Positions 45,582-55,577 are shown, counted from the stretch's first letter. The stretch: 64,000 nt of DNA from an uncultured Tateyamaria sp. (GCF_947503045.1 NZ_CANNCF010000001.1:1240001-1304000), one strand, 5' to 3'. Translations and numbers: made by a program. Notes: generated from the letters alone by a model not told the origin.

Positions 45582-46631
45582 TTAGCTGCCGAGCAGTTGG
45601 CGGTAGATCGCGACAATCGCGTCCGCCTCCTGTTGCAGCTGGAAATTGGCAAGCACGTGCGCGCGCGCGGCTTGCCCCCACTGCAACATTTTTTCCGGGT
45701 CGCTCAGCAGGGCCTGCGTGTGGCTGGCCATGGCATCGACATCCTCGATCTCGACAAGATTGCCGGTCTCTCCGTCCACAACCAGTTCCTCAAATGCCCC
45801 GACGCGCGTCGCGATCACAGGCGCGCAGCAGGCCATGGCCTCAAGCGGGGTCAGGCCAAACCCCTCCCATCGTTGCGGCGCGATATAAAGGTCGAGCGCG
45901 CGAAAGTGGTCCGCCAGCGTGTCGATCGGGACCTCGTCGCGGAAATGGATCTGCCCCTCAAGCCCGGCAGCCGTAACCTTGGCCTTGAGGTCATCGAGAT
46001 AGTCCTGATTGTTCGCCGTTGCCCGCCCCATGATCAGCGCATGGGCGTCCGGGTGATCGGGCAGGACCCGCAGCATCGCATCAACAAACAGATCATTGCC
46101 CTTTTGGTGGCGAATGCGGCCAAAACAGCCAATCAGCGTGCCTGAAGGCAGGTCCAGCGCGCGCCGCAATGCGGCCTTGTCCTCGGCCGGGCTGAACTGC
46201 GCGCAATCCACCCCGTGCCGGATCACCTCTGCCGGACGTTCCAGATAGGCCGCGGATTTCGAAGAGGTCGCGATGATTGCATCCTGCTGACGGATCAGCC
46301 AGCGGGTAAACGGCTTGTGACGGCGCTGCGCGGCCGAGGTGAAGAGCAGGCGCATGTTCTTGAACAGCGCGTATTTCAGCGCAAGGCCCGCAACCATTTC
46401 GACATTGCGGCGGGCATGCCAGACGCGCGGCCCGGACAGCCCGTTGCGCGTCATGCCCAGCAGCTTTGTCCACGCCACATTGGGCACTTCTGGCGGCAGA
46501 TCGGGGGCGCAACTGGTGATGGCGATCTGTTTGGCCTGCAGCGGCACAAGCCGGATCACGGTCGAGGTCACACCCGAATGCCGCCGTTTGAAGTTCGGGG
46601 CGATCACATCGATGGTACTCAGATCAGTCAT
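45582..46631 (-). CDS. Family 4 glycosyltransferase, probably LPS core
   Basis: A 349-residue GT-B fold glycosyltransferase. The C-terminal family 4 signature is clear: FGRIRHQKGNDLFVDAM, APQRWEGFGLTPLEAMA with the E-x7-E pair, then AFEELVVDGETGNLV. Its start overlaps the waaA stop by eight bases, so it probably extends the lipid A-core after Kdo transfer. The longer frame to 46724 covers waaA and is not used. Sugar donor and acceptor are unknown. Confidence 0.87.
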   Translation of the reverse strand: MTDLSTIDVIAPNFKRRHSGVTSTVIRLVPLQAKQIAITSCAPDLPPEVPNVAWTKLLGMTRNGLSGPRVWHARRNVEMVAGLALKYALFKNMRLLFTSAAQRRHKPFTRWLIRQQDAIIATSSKSAAYLERPAEVIRHGVDCAQFSPAEDKAALRRALDLPSGTLIGCFGRIRHQKGNDLFVDAMLRVLPDHPDAHALIMGRATANNQDYLDDLKAKVTAAGLEGQIHFRDEVPIDTLADHFRALDLYIAPQRWEGFGLTPLEAMACCAPVIATRVGAFEELVVDGETGNLVEIEDVDAMASHTQALLSDPEKMLQWGQAARAHVLANFQLQQEADAIVAIYRQLLGS

Positions 46632-47919
46632 GCGGACCCATAGCGTGGGCTTCGGCCAAAGAGAAGAGGCGGGCGGCGAGCTCCCCCAGTGCTGCCTCCC
46701 CGCTTTCGGCCAGCGGGCGGGCATTTGCCGCGAGCTGTGCTGCGCGGCTGGGGTGGGTCAGCAGGGCGTGGAGTTCGGACGCAAGTACAGTAGCATCGGC
46801 CACTTCGACACTGGCATCTTTCATGAGGAACGCCGCGTAAGCTTCGGAGAAGTTGGCATAAAGTGGTCCATGCAGGATCGCGCATCGGGCTGCGGCAGGC
46901 TCAAACGGCGTATGCCCGCCCACATCCGTGAACGACCCGCCCAGAAAGACGATCGGGCTGAGCGCATACCACAGATCGGTCTCGCCCATCGTGTCCGCCA
47001 GATAGACCTGCGCACCATCTCCCAGCGTGCCGCCGGTGCTGCGCTGCGCCACGCTCAGACCTGCCGTACGGATCAGCCCCAGCACCTCATCGGCCCGTTC
47101 GGGATGGCGGGGAACAAGGATCAGGCACAGGTTGGGATGGTCGCTCAGCAGGCGGGTATGGGCGGCCAGCACCGCCTCTTCCTCGCCCGGATGGGTCGAG
47201 GCGGCGACCCAGATGGGGCGACCTTTCAACTCGGCATGGGCAGCCTCCACCACGTCGGGCGCGATCAGCGGCGGGCCGATCATGGATTTGAGGTTCGCGC
47301 CCTGCTGCGCCATCTCCAGCCCCATGTCGCGCAGGTGAGTGCGACTGCGCATGTCCTGACAATGGGCCATCACGATACCGCGCAGCACATAGGCGGCTGT
47401 GCCGGGAAAGCGTTTCCACCCTTGCGCGGACTTGTCCGACAGGCGCGCGTTCAGCAGGGCGACGGGGATGCCCTTGTGCGCGCATTGATCGAGCAGGGTG
47501 GGCCACAGCTCGGATTCGACCAACACGCACAGATCGGGGCGCCAATGGCGCAAAAAGCGGCTGACAGGGCCGGTGCCGTCCAGCGGGCTGAACTGATGCA
47601 CGGCGCGTCGCGGCAGGCGTCCGGCCACGGCTTGGGCCGATGTCGCGGTTCCGGAGGTCAGCAGGATGGCCGCATCCGGGTGATCACTGGCGATGCGCGC
47701 AATCAGGGCCAGTGCCGATTTCGCCTCGCCCACGCTTGCGCCATGAAACCAGATCAGCGGGCCCGCGCGCCGTTCGGCGCTGGCATGACCCAGCCGTTCA
47801 TGGGCGCGGGTGACGCTGACACCGGCGCTGCGCAGCTTGCTCACGGCCCGGCGCGCGGCAAAGGGCAGGGCGAGGGTGCTGGCGGCCTTGTAAAGATAAA
47901 ACAGGGCGGTGGGCCGCAT
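46624..47919 (-). CDS. waaA: 3-deoxy-D-manno-octulosonic acid transferase (KdtA)
   Basis: A 431-residue inner-membrane-associated enzyme that adds Kdo from CMP-Kdo to lipid IVA. Features: short N-terminal hydrophobic segment, IWFHGASVGEAKSALALI, VLVESELWPTLL, ILVPRHPERADEV and FLGGSFTDVGGHTPFEPAA. The length is normal. It lies 5 bp after moaA and overlaps the glycosyltransferase. Number of Kdo residues added (mono or bi) cannot be told. Confidence 0.95.
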   Translation of the reverse strand: MRPTALFYLYKAASTLALPFAARRAVSKLRSAGVSVTRAHERLGHASAERRAGPLIWFHGASVGEAKSALALIARIASDHPDAAILLTSGTATSAQAVAGRLPRRAVHQFSPLDGTGPVSRFLRHWRPDLCVLVESELWPTLLDQCAHKGIPVALLNARLSDKSAQGWKRFPGTAAYVLRGIVMAHCQDMRSRTHLRDMGLEMAQQGANLKSMIGPPLIAPDVVEAAHAELKGRPIWVAASTHPGEEEAVLAAHTRLLSDHPNLCLILVPRHPERADEVLGLIRTAGLSVAQRSTGGTLGDGAQVYLADTMGETDLWYALSPIVFLGGSFTDVGGHTPFEPAAARCAILHGPLYANFSEAYAAFLMKDASVEVADATVLASELHALLTHPSRAAQLAANARPLAESGEAALGELAARLFSLAEAHAMGPHD

Positions 47920-47924
47920 CGGCC

Positions 47925-48932
47925 CTAACCGCCTGTGTGGCTCATGTGGCGGGGCATCTGCCCGTCAAGACGCTGGCGGGAATAGTCGAAATCATGGCCC
48001 TTGGGCTTGGCCCCGATGGCCGCGCGAATGGCCTCTTCGAGCGGCGCGTTGCTATCGGGATGGGCACGCAGGGGCGCGCGCAGATCAGCCATGTCTTCTT
48101 GGCCGAGGCACATGTAGATCTCGCCCGTGCAGGTCAGGCGCACGCGATTGCAGCTTTCGCAGAAATTATGGGACAGGGGCGTAATGAACCCGATCTTTTG
48201 CCCGGTTTCCTCAAGGCGCACATAGCGCGCCGGACCGCCCGTGCGTTCAGCCAGATCGGTGACGGTGAAGTGATCGCCGTAGCGCGCGCGCACGTCCTTC
48301 AGTGACCAGTACTGGCCCAGCCGGTCCTCGTTGCCGAGATCACCCATGGGCATGACTTCGATCCAGGTGAGGTCCATGGACCGCTCGGCGCACCATTGCG
48401 TGATGGTCTCAAGCTCGTCTTCGTTAAAGCCTTTGAGGGCAACAGCGTTGATCTTGACCTTGAGGCCTGCGGCAAGGGCCGCATCCACACCGCGCAGCAC
48501 CTGCGGCAGACGTCCCCAACGGGTGATGTCGGCGAATTTTGTCTCATCCAGCGTATCGAGCGAGATGTTCACCCGCCGCACGCCCGCCGCATAAAGGTCG
48601 GTGGCAAAGCGTTCGAGCTGGCTACCATTGGTGGTCAGGGTCAGCTCCTTGAGCGTACCTGCTTCAAGATGGCGGCCCATCCCATTGAAAAACGTCATGA
48701 TATCGCGCCGCACCAGAGGCTCGCCCCCGGTGATCCGCAGCTTTTCCACGCCCAGCCCGATGAATGTCGAACACATGCGGTCGAGTTCCTCGAGGGTCAG
48801 CAGTTCCTTCTTGGGCAGAAAGGTCATGTTTTCCGACATGCAATAGACACAGCGGAAATCGCAGCGGTCGGTGACCGAAACGCGCAGGTAGGTGATCGCG
48901 CGCAGGAAGGGATCAATCAATGGGGCTGTCAT
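47925..48932 (-). CDS. moaA: GTP 3',8-cyclase MoaA
   Basis: A 335-residue radical-SAM enzyme that begins molybdenum cofactor synthesis. The radical-SAM cluster is C24-x3-C28-x2-C31 ([16 protein letters not shown]). The second cluster is supplied by [12 protein letters not shown], and the required C-terminal Gly-Gly is present (HTGG). Other moa genes are not in the window. It lies immediately upstream of waaA, which may be chance proximity. I see no molybdenum-cofactor riboswitch upstream. Confidence 0.96.
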   Translation of the reverse strand: MTAPLIDPFLRAITYLRVSVTDRCDFRCVYCMSENMTFLPKKELLTLEELDRMCSTFIGLGVEKLRITGGEPLVRRDIMTFFNGMGRHLEAGTLKELTLTTNGSQLERFATDLYAAGVRRVNISLDTLDETKFADITRWGRLPQVLRGVDAALAAGLKVKINAVALKGFNEDELETITQWCAERSMDLTWIEVMPMGDLGNEDRLGQYWSLKDVRARYGDHFTVTDLAERTGGPARYVRLEETGQKIGFITPLSHNFCESCNRVRLTCTGEIYMCLGQEDMADLRAPLRAHPDSNAPLEEAIRAAIGAKPKGHDFDYSRQRLDGQMPRHMSHTGG

Positions 48933-49007
48933 GTCCTAGTCGTATGTGCGCAGGCGGACACCTGCAAGGGGCATTGCGTGCGATTTTCTGTGGGCTATGG
49001 TGCGGGG

Positions 49008-49433
49008 ATGCGATGGATGTTGATCTCTGTGCTCTGTGTGGCGGGCTGCGCGACGTTGATTGCGCCCCCGGATGACGGCCCGGGCGTGGGCACCGACGAC
49101 ACGGCCATTGCCCCAAGCGGCGCACAGCGTCCGCTGGCCCGTCCTGATCAACGCCCGGTGGTGACAGAGCCCGAAGTCTCAGTCGGCACGCTTGGGCGCA
49201 CAGTGGCCTCTTTGGGCAATCCGGCGGAGCCGGGGCTGTGGTTGAAAACGCCGTTGGTGCGTGCGGAGCGACAGGCGCGGGTTTACAGCGCCAAGACCGA
49301 CAAAAGTGTGTCGGTCACACTGATTCCGATCGAGGGGCCAAAGACCGCCGGAAGCCGCATGTCGCTTGCCGCGATGCAGGCGCTTGGGGTCTCACCCGCT
49401 GATCTTGTCGAAGTGGACGTGTTCGGGGCCTAG
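49008..49433 (+). CDS. Putative lipoprotein
   Basis: A 141-residue protein with signal MRWMLISVLCVAGC (lipobox VAGC, Cys14), so membrane-anchored and periplasmic. The mature part ends in a compact beta domain (GLWLKTPLVRAERQARVYSA, then MSLAAMQALGVSPADLVEVD) resembling double-psi barrels. The long frame that begins upstream at 48396 overlaps moaA antisense and is not used. It is divergent from moaA. Function unknown. Confidence 0.75.
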   Translation: MRWMLISVLCVAGCATLIAPPDDGPGVGTDDTAIAPSGAQRPLARPDQRPVVTEPEVSVGTLGRTVASLGNPAEPGLWLKTPLVRAERQARVYSAKTDKSVSVTLIPIEGPKTAGSRMSLAAMQALGVSPADLVEVDVFGA

Positions 49434-49434
49434 C

Positions 49435-49455
49435 CGTTTTCCATCTCGGAAAACG
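49435..49455 (+). terminator. Hairpin after the lipoprotein gene
   Basis: A perfect eight-base stem, CGTTTTCC / GGAAAACG, around ATCTC, starts just after the stop at 49433. It lies between this gene and the convergent AlkD-like gene, so it may work for both strands. No T run. Confidence 0.5.
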
Positions 49456-49486
49456 TCCGGAACCCCGTGTCGGATTCCGTCCAGCG

Positions 49487-50170
49487 TCACCCGTCAGGCA
49501 GATACTTGGCCGCTTCCTTGGCGGCGAAGGGTTTCATCCCGTCCCCATGTTCGGACAGAAACGCCCGCGCGCGCGGCGCATCATGCTTGCCCAATTCACG
49601 CGCCCACCATGCCACGGCCTTTTGAATAAACCATTGTTGGTCAGACACATACCCGGCAGCCCAGCCCAGAACCCGCTCGCGGGCGGCAACCTCTTCGGGC
49701 TTGGGAAAGTTCTGCTTGGTCCAGGGCAGGGTGATGATCAGCGCCGCCCGGCGCGTCCACATGTGATCGGACCCTGTCCACGCCTCGACCTGATCCAGCC
49801 GGGATGGGTCCGCCACCAACCGGCGCTGCCCGGCCATGCAGGCGTGATCGGCGATGGCCCAACTGTCAAAATCGGGAACCCAGGACACGATCAGGTCCCA
49901 GGCCGCATCATCGGGCCGGATGCGCGCCTGGGTGAGCAGTTTGGCTGCGGCCAGCCGCGCCTCGAAAATGTCCGTGGCCCAAAGCCCGTCGGCCAGAGCG
50001 ACACGCGCCTCGACATCCAGTGCGGCGCGCCATGCCTTGGTCAGATCGTTCAGAACCGGGTTCGGAACGCCCAGATGGACGCGTTTTGACTTGTGATAGG
50101 CCTTGGCCCCTTCGGCACGGGTCGCATCGCCATGGGCGGCGATCTCGGCCAGCGCGTCCTCGGGGCTCAC
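49487..50170 (-). CDS. DNA alkylation repair protein (AlkD-like)
   Basis: A 227-residue all-helical HEAT-like protein of the AlkC/AlkD glycosylase superfamily; AlkD excises alkylated bases without flipping them. The repeat pattern (IRPDDAAWDLIVSWVPDFDSWAIADH, then RRAALIITLPW and VSDQQWFIQKAVAWWARELG) matches, including the Trp and Asp residues lining the DNA groove. ATG at 50170 overlaps the glmS stop by four bases. Operon with glmS is structural only. Confidence 0.85.
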   Translation of the reverse strand: MSPEDALAEIAAHGDATRAEGAKAYHKSKRVHLGVPNPVLNDLTKAWRAALDVEARVALADGLWATDIFEARLAAAKLLTQARIRPDDAAWDLIVSWVPDFDSWAIADHACMAGQRRLVADPSRLDQVEAWTGSDHMWTRRAALIITLPWTKQNFPKPEEVAARERVLGWAAGYVSDQQWFIQKAVAWWARELGKHDAPRARAFLSEHGDGMKPFAAKEAAKYLPDG

Positions 50171-51987
50171 TCGACCGTCACCGATTTGGCGAGGTTGCGG
50201 GGCTGATCCACATCTGTGCCCTTGGCGACAGCGGTGTGATAGGCCAGCAGTTGCGCCGGGATCGCATAGAGGATTGGGGCCACCACGTCAGAACAATCGG
50301 GCATGGTGATCTGTGCCCAGGTGCCGTCCCCGGCCTCTGCTATTCCGGCGGCGTTCGAGATCAGGGCGACCTTGCCCTTGCGCGCCATGACCTCCTGCAT
50401 GTTCGAGATTGTCTTGTCGAAAAGCGCATCGCGCGGGGCCATGACCACCACGGGCACCGATTTGTCGATAAGGGCGATTGGGCCATGTTTCAGCTCGCCG
50501 GATGCATAAGCTTCGGCATGTATATAGCTGATTTCTTTCAGTTTAAGCGCGCCTTCCAGCGCCAGTGGATACATCACGCCGCGTCCCAGAAACAGGATGT
50601 CGCGCGCCTCGGCCAGTTGGCGGGCGGTGGATTGCATCGCCTCGCCTTGGGCAATGCCAAGGTTCATCAGCGCGGGCACACTGCGCAAGGCAGAGATGTG
50701 ATCGGCCATCTGCGCATCGGTGATCGTCCCGCGGGCGCGCGCCGCCTTCAGCACCAGCATCAGCAAGACGGTCAACTGGCAGGTAAAGGCCTTGGTCGAG
50801 GCCACGCCAACCTCAACACCGGCAAAGATCGGCAGGGCCAGATCGCTTTCCCGCGCGATCGAGCTTTCGGGGACGTTGATTACCGACACGATCTTGTCCG
50901 CCTTGCCCTCGCAATAGCGCAGCGCCGCCAGCGTATCGGCGGTTTCGCCTGACTGGCTGACAAAAAGCGCCAGCGTGCGGGCCGGGATTGGCGGTTCGCG
51001 ATAGCGGAATTCAGAGGCCACATCGACCTCGACCGGCAGGCGCGCGATCTGCTCGAACCAGTATTTTGCCGTGAGGCAGGCGTAATAGGCGGTGCCGCAG
51101 GCCACCATCGTCAGCCGGTCGATGGCGGTAAAATCGATGCCCGGGTCGGGCAGTGTGATCGCGCCATCTGCGCTCAGGTAATTGGCCAGCGTATTGGCCA
51201 GCACCACGGGCTGTTCGGCGATTTCCTTGGCCATGAAGTGCTTGTGCCCGGCCTTGTCGATCCGGGTCGAATCCATCTGCACCTGCCGCATCTCGCGATT
51301 GGCCAGCGCGCCTTGCGCGTCGCGGATTTCAACGCCTGTGCGGGTGACAACGGCGCGGTCGCCTTCTTCAAGATAGGTGATGCGATCCGTCATCGGGGCC
51401 AGCGCAATGGCGTCCGAGCCGACAAACATCTCGCCATCCCCATGCCCGATGGCCAGCGGCGATCCCTTGCGCGCCGCCACAATCAGATCGTCCTGCCCGC
51501 TGAACAGAAAGGCCAGCGCAAACGCTCCTTCGAGCCTGTCAAGCGCGGCAAAGGCCGCATCCACGGGCGACATGCCGGAATTCATATGATGCTGGGTCAG
51601 CAGGGACACGGTTTCCGTGTCGGTTTCGGTCTGGAAATGCAGGCCCGCTTCGCTCAACTCGGCGCGCAATTCGCGGAAGTTCTCGATGATGCCGTTGTGA
51701 ACCACGGCCACGGGGCCGGACTGGTGCGGGTGCGCATTGTCGACCGTGGGCGCGCCGTGGGTGGCCCAGCGGGTGTGTCCGATCCCGGATTTGCCCGCCA
51801 GCGGGTCATGCACCAGCCGGTCAGACAGGTTGACCAGCTTGCCCACCGCGCGGCGGCGGTCCAGCACACCATCGTTGACCGTGGCGATACCCGCACTGTC
51901 ATAGCCGCGATATTCCAGCCGTTTCAGCGCCTCGACCAGAATGGGCGCGACCTCGTGGCTGCCCAGAACCCCTACAATTCCACACAT
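50167..51987 (-). CDS. glmS: Glutamine-fructose-6-phosphate aminotransferase GlmS
   Basis: A 606-residue enzyme making glucosamine-6-phosphate for peptidoglycan and LPS. The N-terminal glutaminase begins MCGIVGVLG, with Cys2 as nucleophile after Met removal; two SIS domains follow (SQSGETADTLAALRYC and LGRGVMYPLALEGALKLKE), and a C-terminal DQPRNLAKSVTVE. ATG at 51985-51987 is required to expose the Cys; the longer frame to 52104 is excluded. It follows glmU by one base. I see no glmS ribozyme. Confidence 0.97.
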   Translation of the reverse strand: MCGIVGVLGSHEVAPILVEALKRLEYRGYDSAGIATVNDGVLDRRRAVGKLVNLSDRLVHDPLAGKSGIGHTRWATHGAPTVDNAHPHQSGPVAVVHNGIIENFRELRAELSEAGLHFQTETDTETVSLLTQHHMNSGMSPVDAAFAALDRLEGAFALAFLFSGQDDLIVAARKGSPLAIGHGDGEMFVGSDAIALAPMTDRITYLEEGDRAVVTRTGVEIRDAQGALANREMRQVQMDSTRIDKAGHKHFMAKEIAEQPVVLANTLANYLSADGAITLPDPGIDFTAIDRLTMVACGTAYYACLTAKYWFEQIARLPVEVDVASEFRYREPPIPARTLALFVSQSGETADTLAALRYCEGKADKIVSVINVPESSIARESDLALPIFAGVEVGVASTKAFTCQLTVLLMLVLKAARARGTITDAQMADHISALRSVPALMNLGIAQGEAMQSTARQLAEARDILFLGRGVMYPLALEGALKLKEISYIHAEAYASGELKHGPIALIDKSVPVVVMAPRDALFDKTISNMQEVMARKGKVALISNAAGIAEAGDGTWAQITMPDCSDVVAPILYAIPAQLLAYHTAVAKGTDVDQPRNLAKSVTVE

Positions 51988-51988
51988 G

Positions 51989-53335
51989 TTAGCTGCCTCT
52001 GCTTTGTCTGGCCTTCTTGGCCCTGAGCATGTCCATGAGCTTGCGCGCCATGCCCGGTTTTTCCACTTGCGGGGCGCGGGCCAGCGCCAGTGCGCCCGCC
52101 TCAACGTCCGATGTGATGACCGAGCCTGAGCCGGTTATCGCCTCGTCCCCGATGGTGACCGGGGCGACCAGCATCGTGTTCGAGCCGATAAAGGCGCGCT
52201 CGCCCACATGGGTGAAATTCTTCATCACTCCGTCATAATTGCAGGTGATGGTGCCCGCCCCGATGTTGGAGGCCGCCCCGATGGACGCATCTCCGATGTA
52301 ACTCAGGTGATTGACCTTGGCACCGGGGGCGAGGGTTGCGTTCTTGATCTCGACAAAGTTGCCCACGCGGACATCCTCGGCCAGTTCTGCGCCGGGGCGC
52401 AGACGGGCATAGGGGCCGACCACGGCACCGCGCGACACGTGACAGCCCTCCAGATGGGAAAAGGCGCGGATCGTGGCACCGGATTCAACACTCACGCCGG
52501 GGCCAAAGACCACGTTGGGCTCGATCAGCGTATCACGCCCGATATTGGTATCAAGCGACAGGAATACGGTGTCGGGCGCGGCGAGCGTCACGCCGTCCTC
52601 AAGCAATGCCGCCCGCGCAGCGGCCTGAAACTGCGCCTCGGCACCCGCCAGTTCCGCGCGGCTGTTGATGCCAAGGGTTTCGTCCTGAGCACAGCGCACC
52701 ACGGCCACATCCAGCCCGCGTGCGCGGGCAAGGCGGGGCAGGTCGGTCAGATAATACTCGCCTTGGGCGTTATCAGGCTGGACCTCGGCGATCAGATCAA
52801 ACAGCAAGGGGGCAGGGGCGGCCAGCACGCCGGAATTGCACAGGGTGATCGCGCGCTCAGCCTCGCTTGCGTCCTTGAATTCGACGATGCGCTGAAGCTG
52901 CTCACCCTCCATCACCAGACGGCCATAGCGGGCCGGATCAGTGGCCTCGAACCCAAGCACTGTGACGTCGGCAGTGGTCTCCATCAGCGCCTCAAGCGTC
53001 TCGGCGCGCACGAAGGGCGTATCCCCAAACAACACGATGGCGCGCCCCTCAAACCCGCTCAGGGCCTCACGCGCCTGGGCTGCGGCATGGGCGGTGCCCA
53101 GCTGTTCGGCCTGCACAACGACCTTGGCCTCATCGTCAAAGGCGAGTGCGGCGCGGGTCACGGCATCGACGCCATAGCCTGCGACGACAACCGTATGTTC
53201 GGGCGCCAGTACGCTGCCCGCCCGCATCGCGTGATGCAGCATCGGGGCGCCACCAATGGGGTGCAGCACCTTGGGCAGGTCGGAATTCATCCGCGTGCCC
53301 TTACCCGCGGCCAGGATGATTAATGCAACGCTCAT
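51989..53335 (-). CDS. glmU: Bifunctional UDP-GlcNAc pyrophosphorylase/acetyltransferase GlmU
   Basis: A 448-residue cytoplasmic enzyme that acetylates glucosamine-1-phosphate and then makes UDP-GlcNAc. The N-terminal uridyltransferase has LAAGKGTRMNSDLPKVLH and the C-terminal half is a left-handed beta helix (hexapeptide repeats, for example VGNFVEIKNATLAPGAKVN) that ends near ITSDVEAGALALARAP. ATG at 53335 has AGAGG upstream. glmU-glmS are in tandem for successive hexosamine steps. Confidence 0.97.
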   Translation of the reverse strand: MSVALIILAAGKGTRMNSDLPKVLHPIGGAPMLHHAMRAGSVLAPEHTVVVAGYGVDAVTRAALAFDDEAKVVVQAEQLGTAHAAAQAREALSGFEGRAIVLFGDTPFVRAETLEALMETTADVTVLGFEATDPARYGRLVMEGEQLQRIVEFKDASEAERAITLCNSGVLAAPAPLLFDLIAEVQPDNAQGEYYLTDLPRLARARGLDVAVVRCAQDETLGINSRAELAGAEAQFQAAARAALLEDGVTLAAPDTVFLSLDTNIGRDTLIEPNVVFGPGVSVESGATIRAFSHLEGCHVSRGAVVGPYARLRPGAELAEDVRVGNFVEIKNATLAPGAKVNHLSYIGDASIGAASNIGAGTITCNYDGVMKNFTHVGERAFIGSNTMLVAPVTIGDEAITGSGSVITSDVEAGALALARAPQVEKPGMARKLMDMLRAKKARQSRGS

Positions 53336-53476
53336 GTACTGCCTCTTGGCCAAATCTCTTTGTATTCTTGTTGCGCCCTGTTTATCCGCTAACAGCGTGT
53401 GCGCAAGCGGGCGGGCCATCAAACAAAATTGCGGCTTGCAACATGTCGCGGGCCAGAGGCGGTAAAGAGGGCAGTA

Positions 53477-54139
53477 ATGACAGCGGTGATTTTCGATCTG
53501 GATGGGACGCTTGCGGACACCAGTGGCGACTTGTTGGCGGCGGCCAATCTCTGTTTTCGCGACATGGGGCTGGGCGATGTGCTGGGCGCGGCGGACGCTG
53601 GCGTCGCGCTGCGCGGCGGGCGGGCGATGCTGCGCGCAGGGCTTGCGCGGGTCGATCAACTGCATGAAGGCACAGTGGATCGCTACTACCCGGTGCTGCT
53701 CGAGGCCTATGGCGCGGCCATCAGCGTGCACACGCGGCTCTATCCCGGCGCGATGGAGGCCATCGGGGTTCTCAAATCCCACGGCCATGCGGTGGGCATC
53801 TGCACCAACAAACCCGAGGCACTGGCCGAACAGCTCATGTCCGACCTTGGCGTACGCGATCAATTCGGCTCACTGATCGGGGCCGATACGCTGCCCGTGC
53901 GCAAACCCGACCCCGAACCCCTGTTCGAGGCGACCCGCCGTCTGGGCGTCGATCCGCGCGCCTGCCTTCTGGTGGGGGACAGCGACACCGACCGCAAAAC
54001 GGCGCGCGCCGCCGGTGTGCCATCGGTGCTGGTCACCTTCGGCCCCTCGGGTGACGACATGGCGGCACTGGAACCCGAGGCCTTGCTTGAAGATTACGCA
54101 GCGTTGCCCGCGGTGGTGGCCACGCTTCTCAACCGGTGA
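53477..54139 (+). CDS. Phosphoglycolate phosphatase-like HAD hydrolase
   Basis: A 220-residue HAD phosphatase with motif I FDLDGTLADTS (Asp7, Asp9), motif II CTNKPEAL, motif III Lys in VRKPDPEPLF and motif IV VGDSDTDRKTA. The family member Gph removes the phosphate from 2-phosphoglycolate. ATG at 53477 follows AAAGAGG. It is divergent from glmU (141 bp), an arrangement seen in related genomes. Confidence 0.88.
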   Translation: MTAVIFDLDGTLADTSGDLLAAANLCFRDMGLGDVLGAADAGVALRGGRAMLRAGLARVDQLHEGTVDRYYPVLLEAYGAAISVHTRLYPGAMEAIGVLKSHGHAVGICTNKPEALAEQLMSDLGVRDQFGSLIGADTLPVRKPDPEPLFEATRRLGVDPRACLLVGDSDTDRKTARAAGVPSVLVTFGPSGDDMAALEPEALLEDYAALPAVVATLLNR

Positions 54140-54223
54140 TCACGCGATAATCCCCGCATTCGATATCGTGAATTGCCAACGCACCGCATTGACGCGGACG
54201 CGGAGGGCGCGCAAAACGGGGCC

Positions 54224-55420
54224 ATGACAGAACGTTTCACCGGCAGTTTCACCCAGCAAGAACCGATTCCCGAAGCAGGCATCGATGCGGCCCTCGCCGT
54301 GCTGCGCCACGGACGCCTGCACCGTTACAACACGGTGCCCGAAGAGATCTCGGAAACCGGCTTGCTGGAACAGGAATTCGCAGCGCTTGTCGACGCGCCC
54401 TATTGTCTGGCGGTCGCCTCGGGCGGCTACGCCATGGCCACAGCCCTGCGCGCCGTCGGGGTCAAGGCCGGGGACAAGGTGTTGTCCAACGCCTTTACCC
54501 TTGCGCCCGTGCCGGGGGCCATCGCGTCCATCGGTGCCGTGCCGGTGTTTGTCGGCGTCACCGAAAGCCTCACAATCGATCTTGATGACCTCGCCGCCAA
54601 GCTGGATCAGGCCAGCGTCCTGCTGCTCAGCCACATGCGCGGGCATATCTGCGACATGGACCGGCTGATGAAGATGTGTGACGCCGCAAATGTCACTGTG
54701 ATCGAGGATTGCGCGCACACGATGGGCGCAGCCTGGCGCGGTGTGCCATCGGGGCGGCACGGGGCGGTGGGGTGCTATTCCTGCCAGACCTACAAGCACG
54801 TCAATTCGGGCGAGGGCGGTCTGCTGGTTACGGACGATCCCTACATCGCGGCGCGCGCGATCATGCTGTCGGGCAGCTACATGCTGTTTGAACGCCACCT
54901 CGCGGCCCCACCCAAAGAGGCCTTCGACGAGATCAAATACACAACACCCAACATCTCCGGACGCATGGACAACCTGCGCGCCGCCATCCTGCGCCCGCAG
55001 GTGGCGGACCTCGCCACCCAGTGCAAACGCTGGAACGAGCGCTATTACACGCTGGAACAGGGCCTGCGCGACACGCCGGGTCTGACGGTGATCGACCGGC
55101 CTGCCGCCGAAACCATCGTCGGCTCTTCCATCCAGTTCCTGCTGCTCGACTGGGCCGCCTCGGCGGTGCGCGAGGTGGTGGCACGCTGCGGCGCGCGCGG
55201 GGTCGAGCTGAAATGGTTCGGCGCGCCCGAACCTGTCGCCTTTACCAGCAAATATGACAGCTGGCGCTATGCGCCCTCCGCCCCGATGGCAGCCAGCGAC
55301 AGGGTGCTTGCAGGCATCGTGGACATGCGCGTGCCGCTCACCTTCAGCCTTGAGGATTGCGCCCTGATTGCGCGGATCATCCGGGGCGAAGTCAGCGCCG
55401 TCTATCAGGCCAGAGCCTAG
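54224..55420 (+). CDS. DegT/DnrJ/EryC1/StrS-type PLP aminotransferase
   Basis: A 398-residue PLP enzyme of the sugar aminotransferase family. The Schiff-base Lys191 lies in CYSCQTYKHVNSGEGG and the PLP phosphate cup in ASGGYAMATALRAVGV. Family members make amino sugars for LPS or secondary metabolites. No nucleotide-sugar or other sugar genes accompany it, so its substrate is open. ATG at 54224 is chosen because it matches the family start (MTERFTGSF). It follows the HAD gene by 84 bp. Confidence 0.87.
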   Translation: MTERFTGSFTQQEPIPEAGIDAALAVLRHGRLHRYNTVPEEISETGLLEQEFAALVDAPYCLAVASGGYAMATALRAVGVKAGDKVLSNAFTLAPVPGAIASIGAVPVFVGVTESLTIDLDDLAAKLDQASVLLLSHMRGHICDMDRLMKMCDAANVTVIEDCAHTMGAAWRGVPSGRHGAVGCYSCQTYKHVNSGEGGLLVTDDPYIAARAIMLSGSYMLFERHLAAPPKEAFDEIKYTTPNISGRMDNLRAAILRPQVADLATQCKRWNERYYTLEQGLRDTPGLTVIDRPAAETIVGSSIQFLLLDWAASAVREVVARCGARGVELKWFGAPEPVAFTSKYDSWRYAPSAPMAASDRVLAGIVDMRVPLTFSLEDCALIARIIRGEVSAVYQARA

Positions 55421-55577
55421 GTTTTCCAACCTCAGACGCCGTCGAGCCAGCGCGCTCACGCTGCGGCTCGCGGCGCTGACCTCCCACGGCTCTCGACAAC
55501 ACCCGCTCCGTTGATCCTGATCAAGGGGACGGGCCGCGAACGCTGCTACGCTCAACCCAACCAAAGAGGAGGCTGAG

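Noticed and set aside
46339-47928. 529-codon open frame on plus
   Set aside because: Antisense to waaA and the glycosyltransferase, which both have clear motifs.
48951-48972. Sequence with CAGGTGTCC (minus) considered as a degenerate REP
   Set aside because: The loop resembles the family but the header is missing and the stem is only five bases.
48933-49007. Molybdenum cofactor riboswitch before moaA
   Set aside because: The 75 bp between divergent starts is too short and has no fitting fold.
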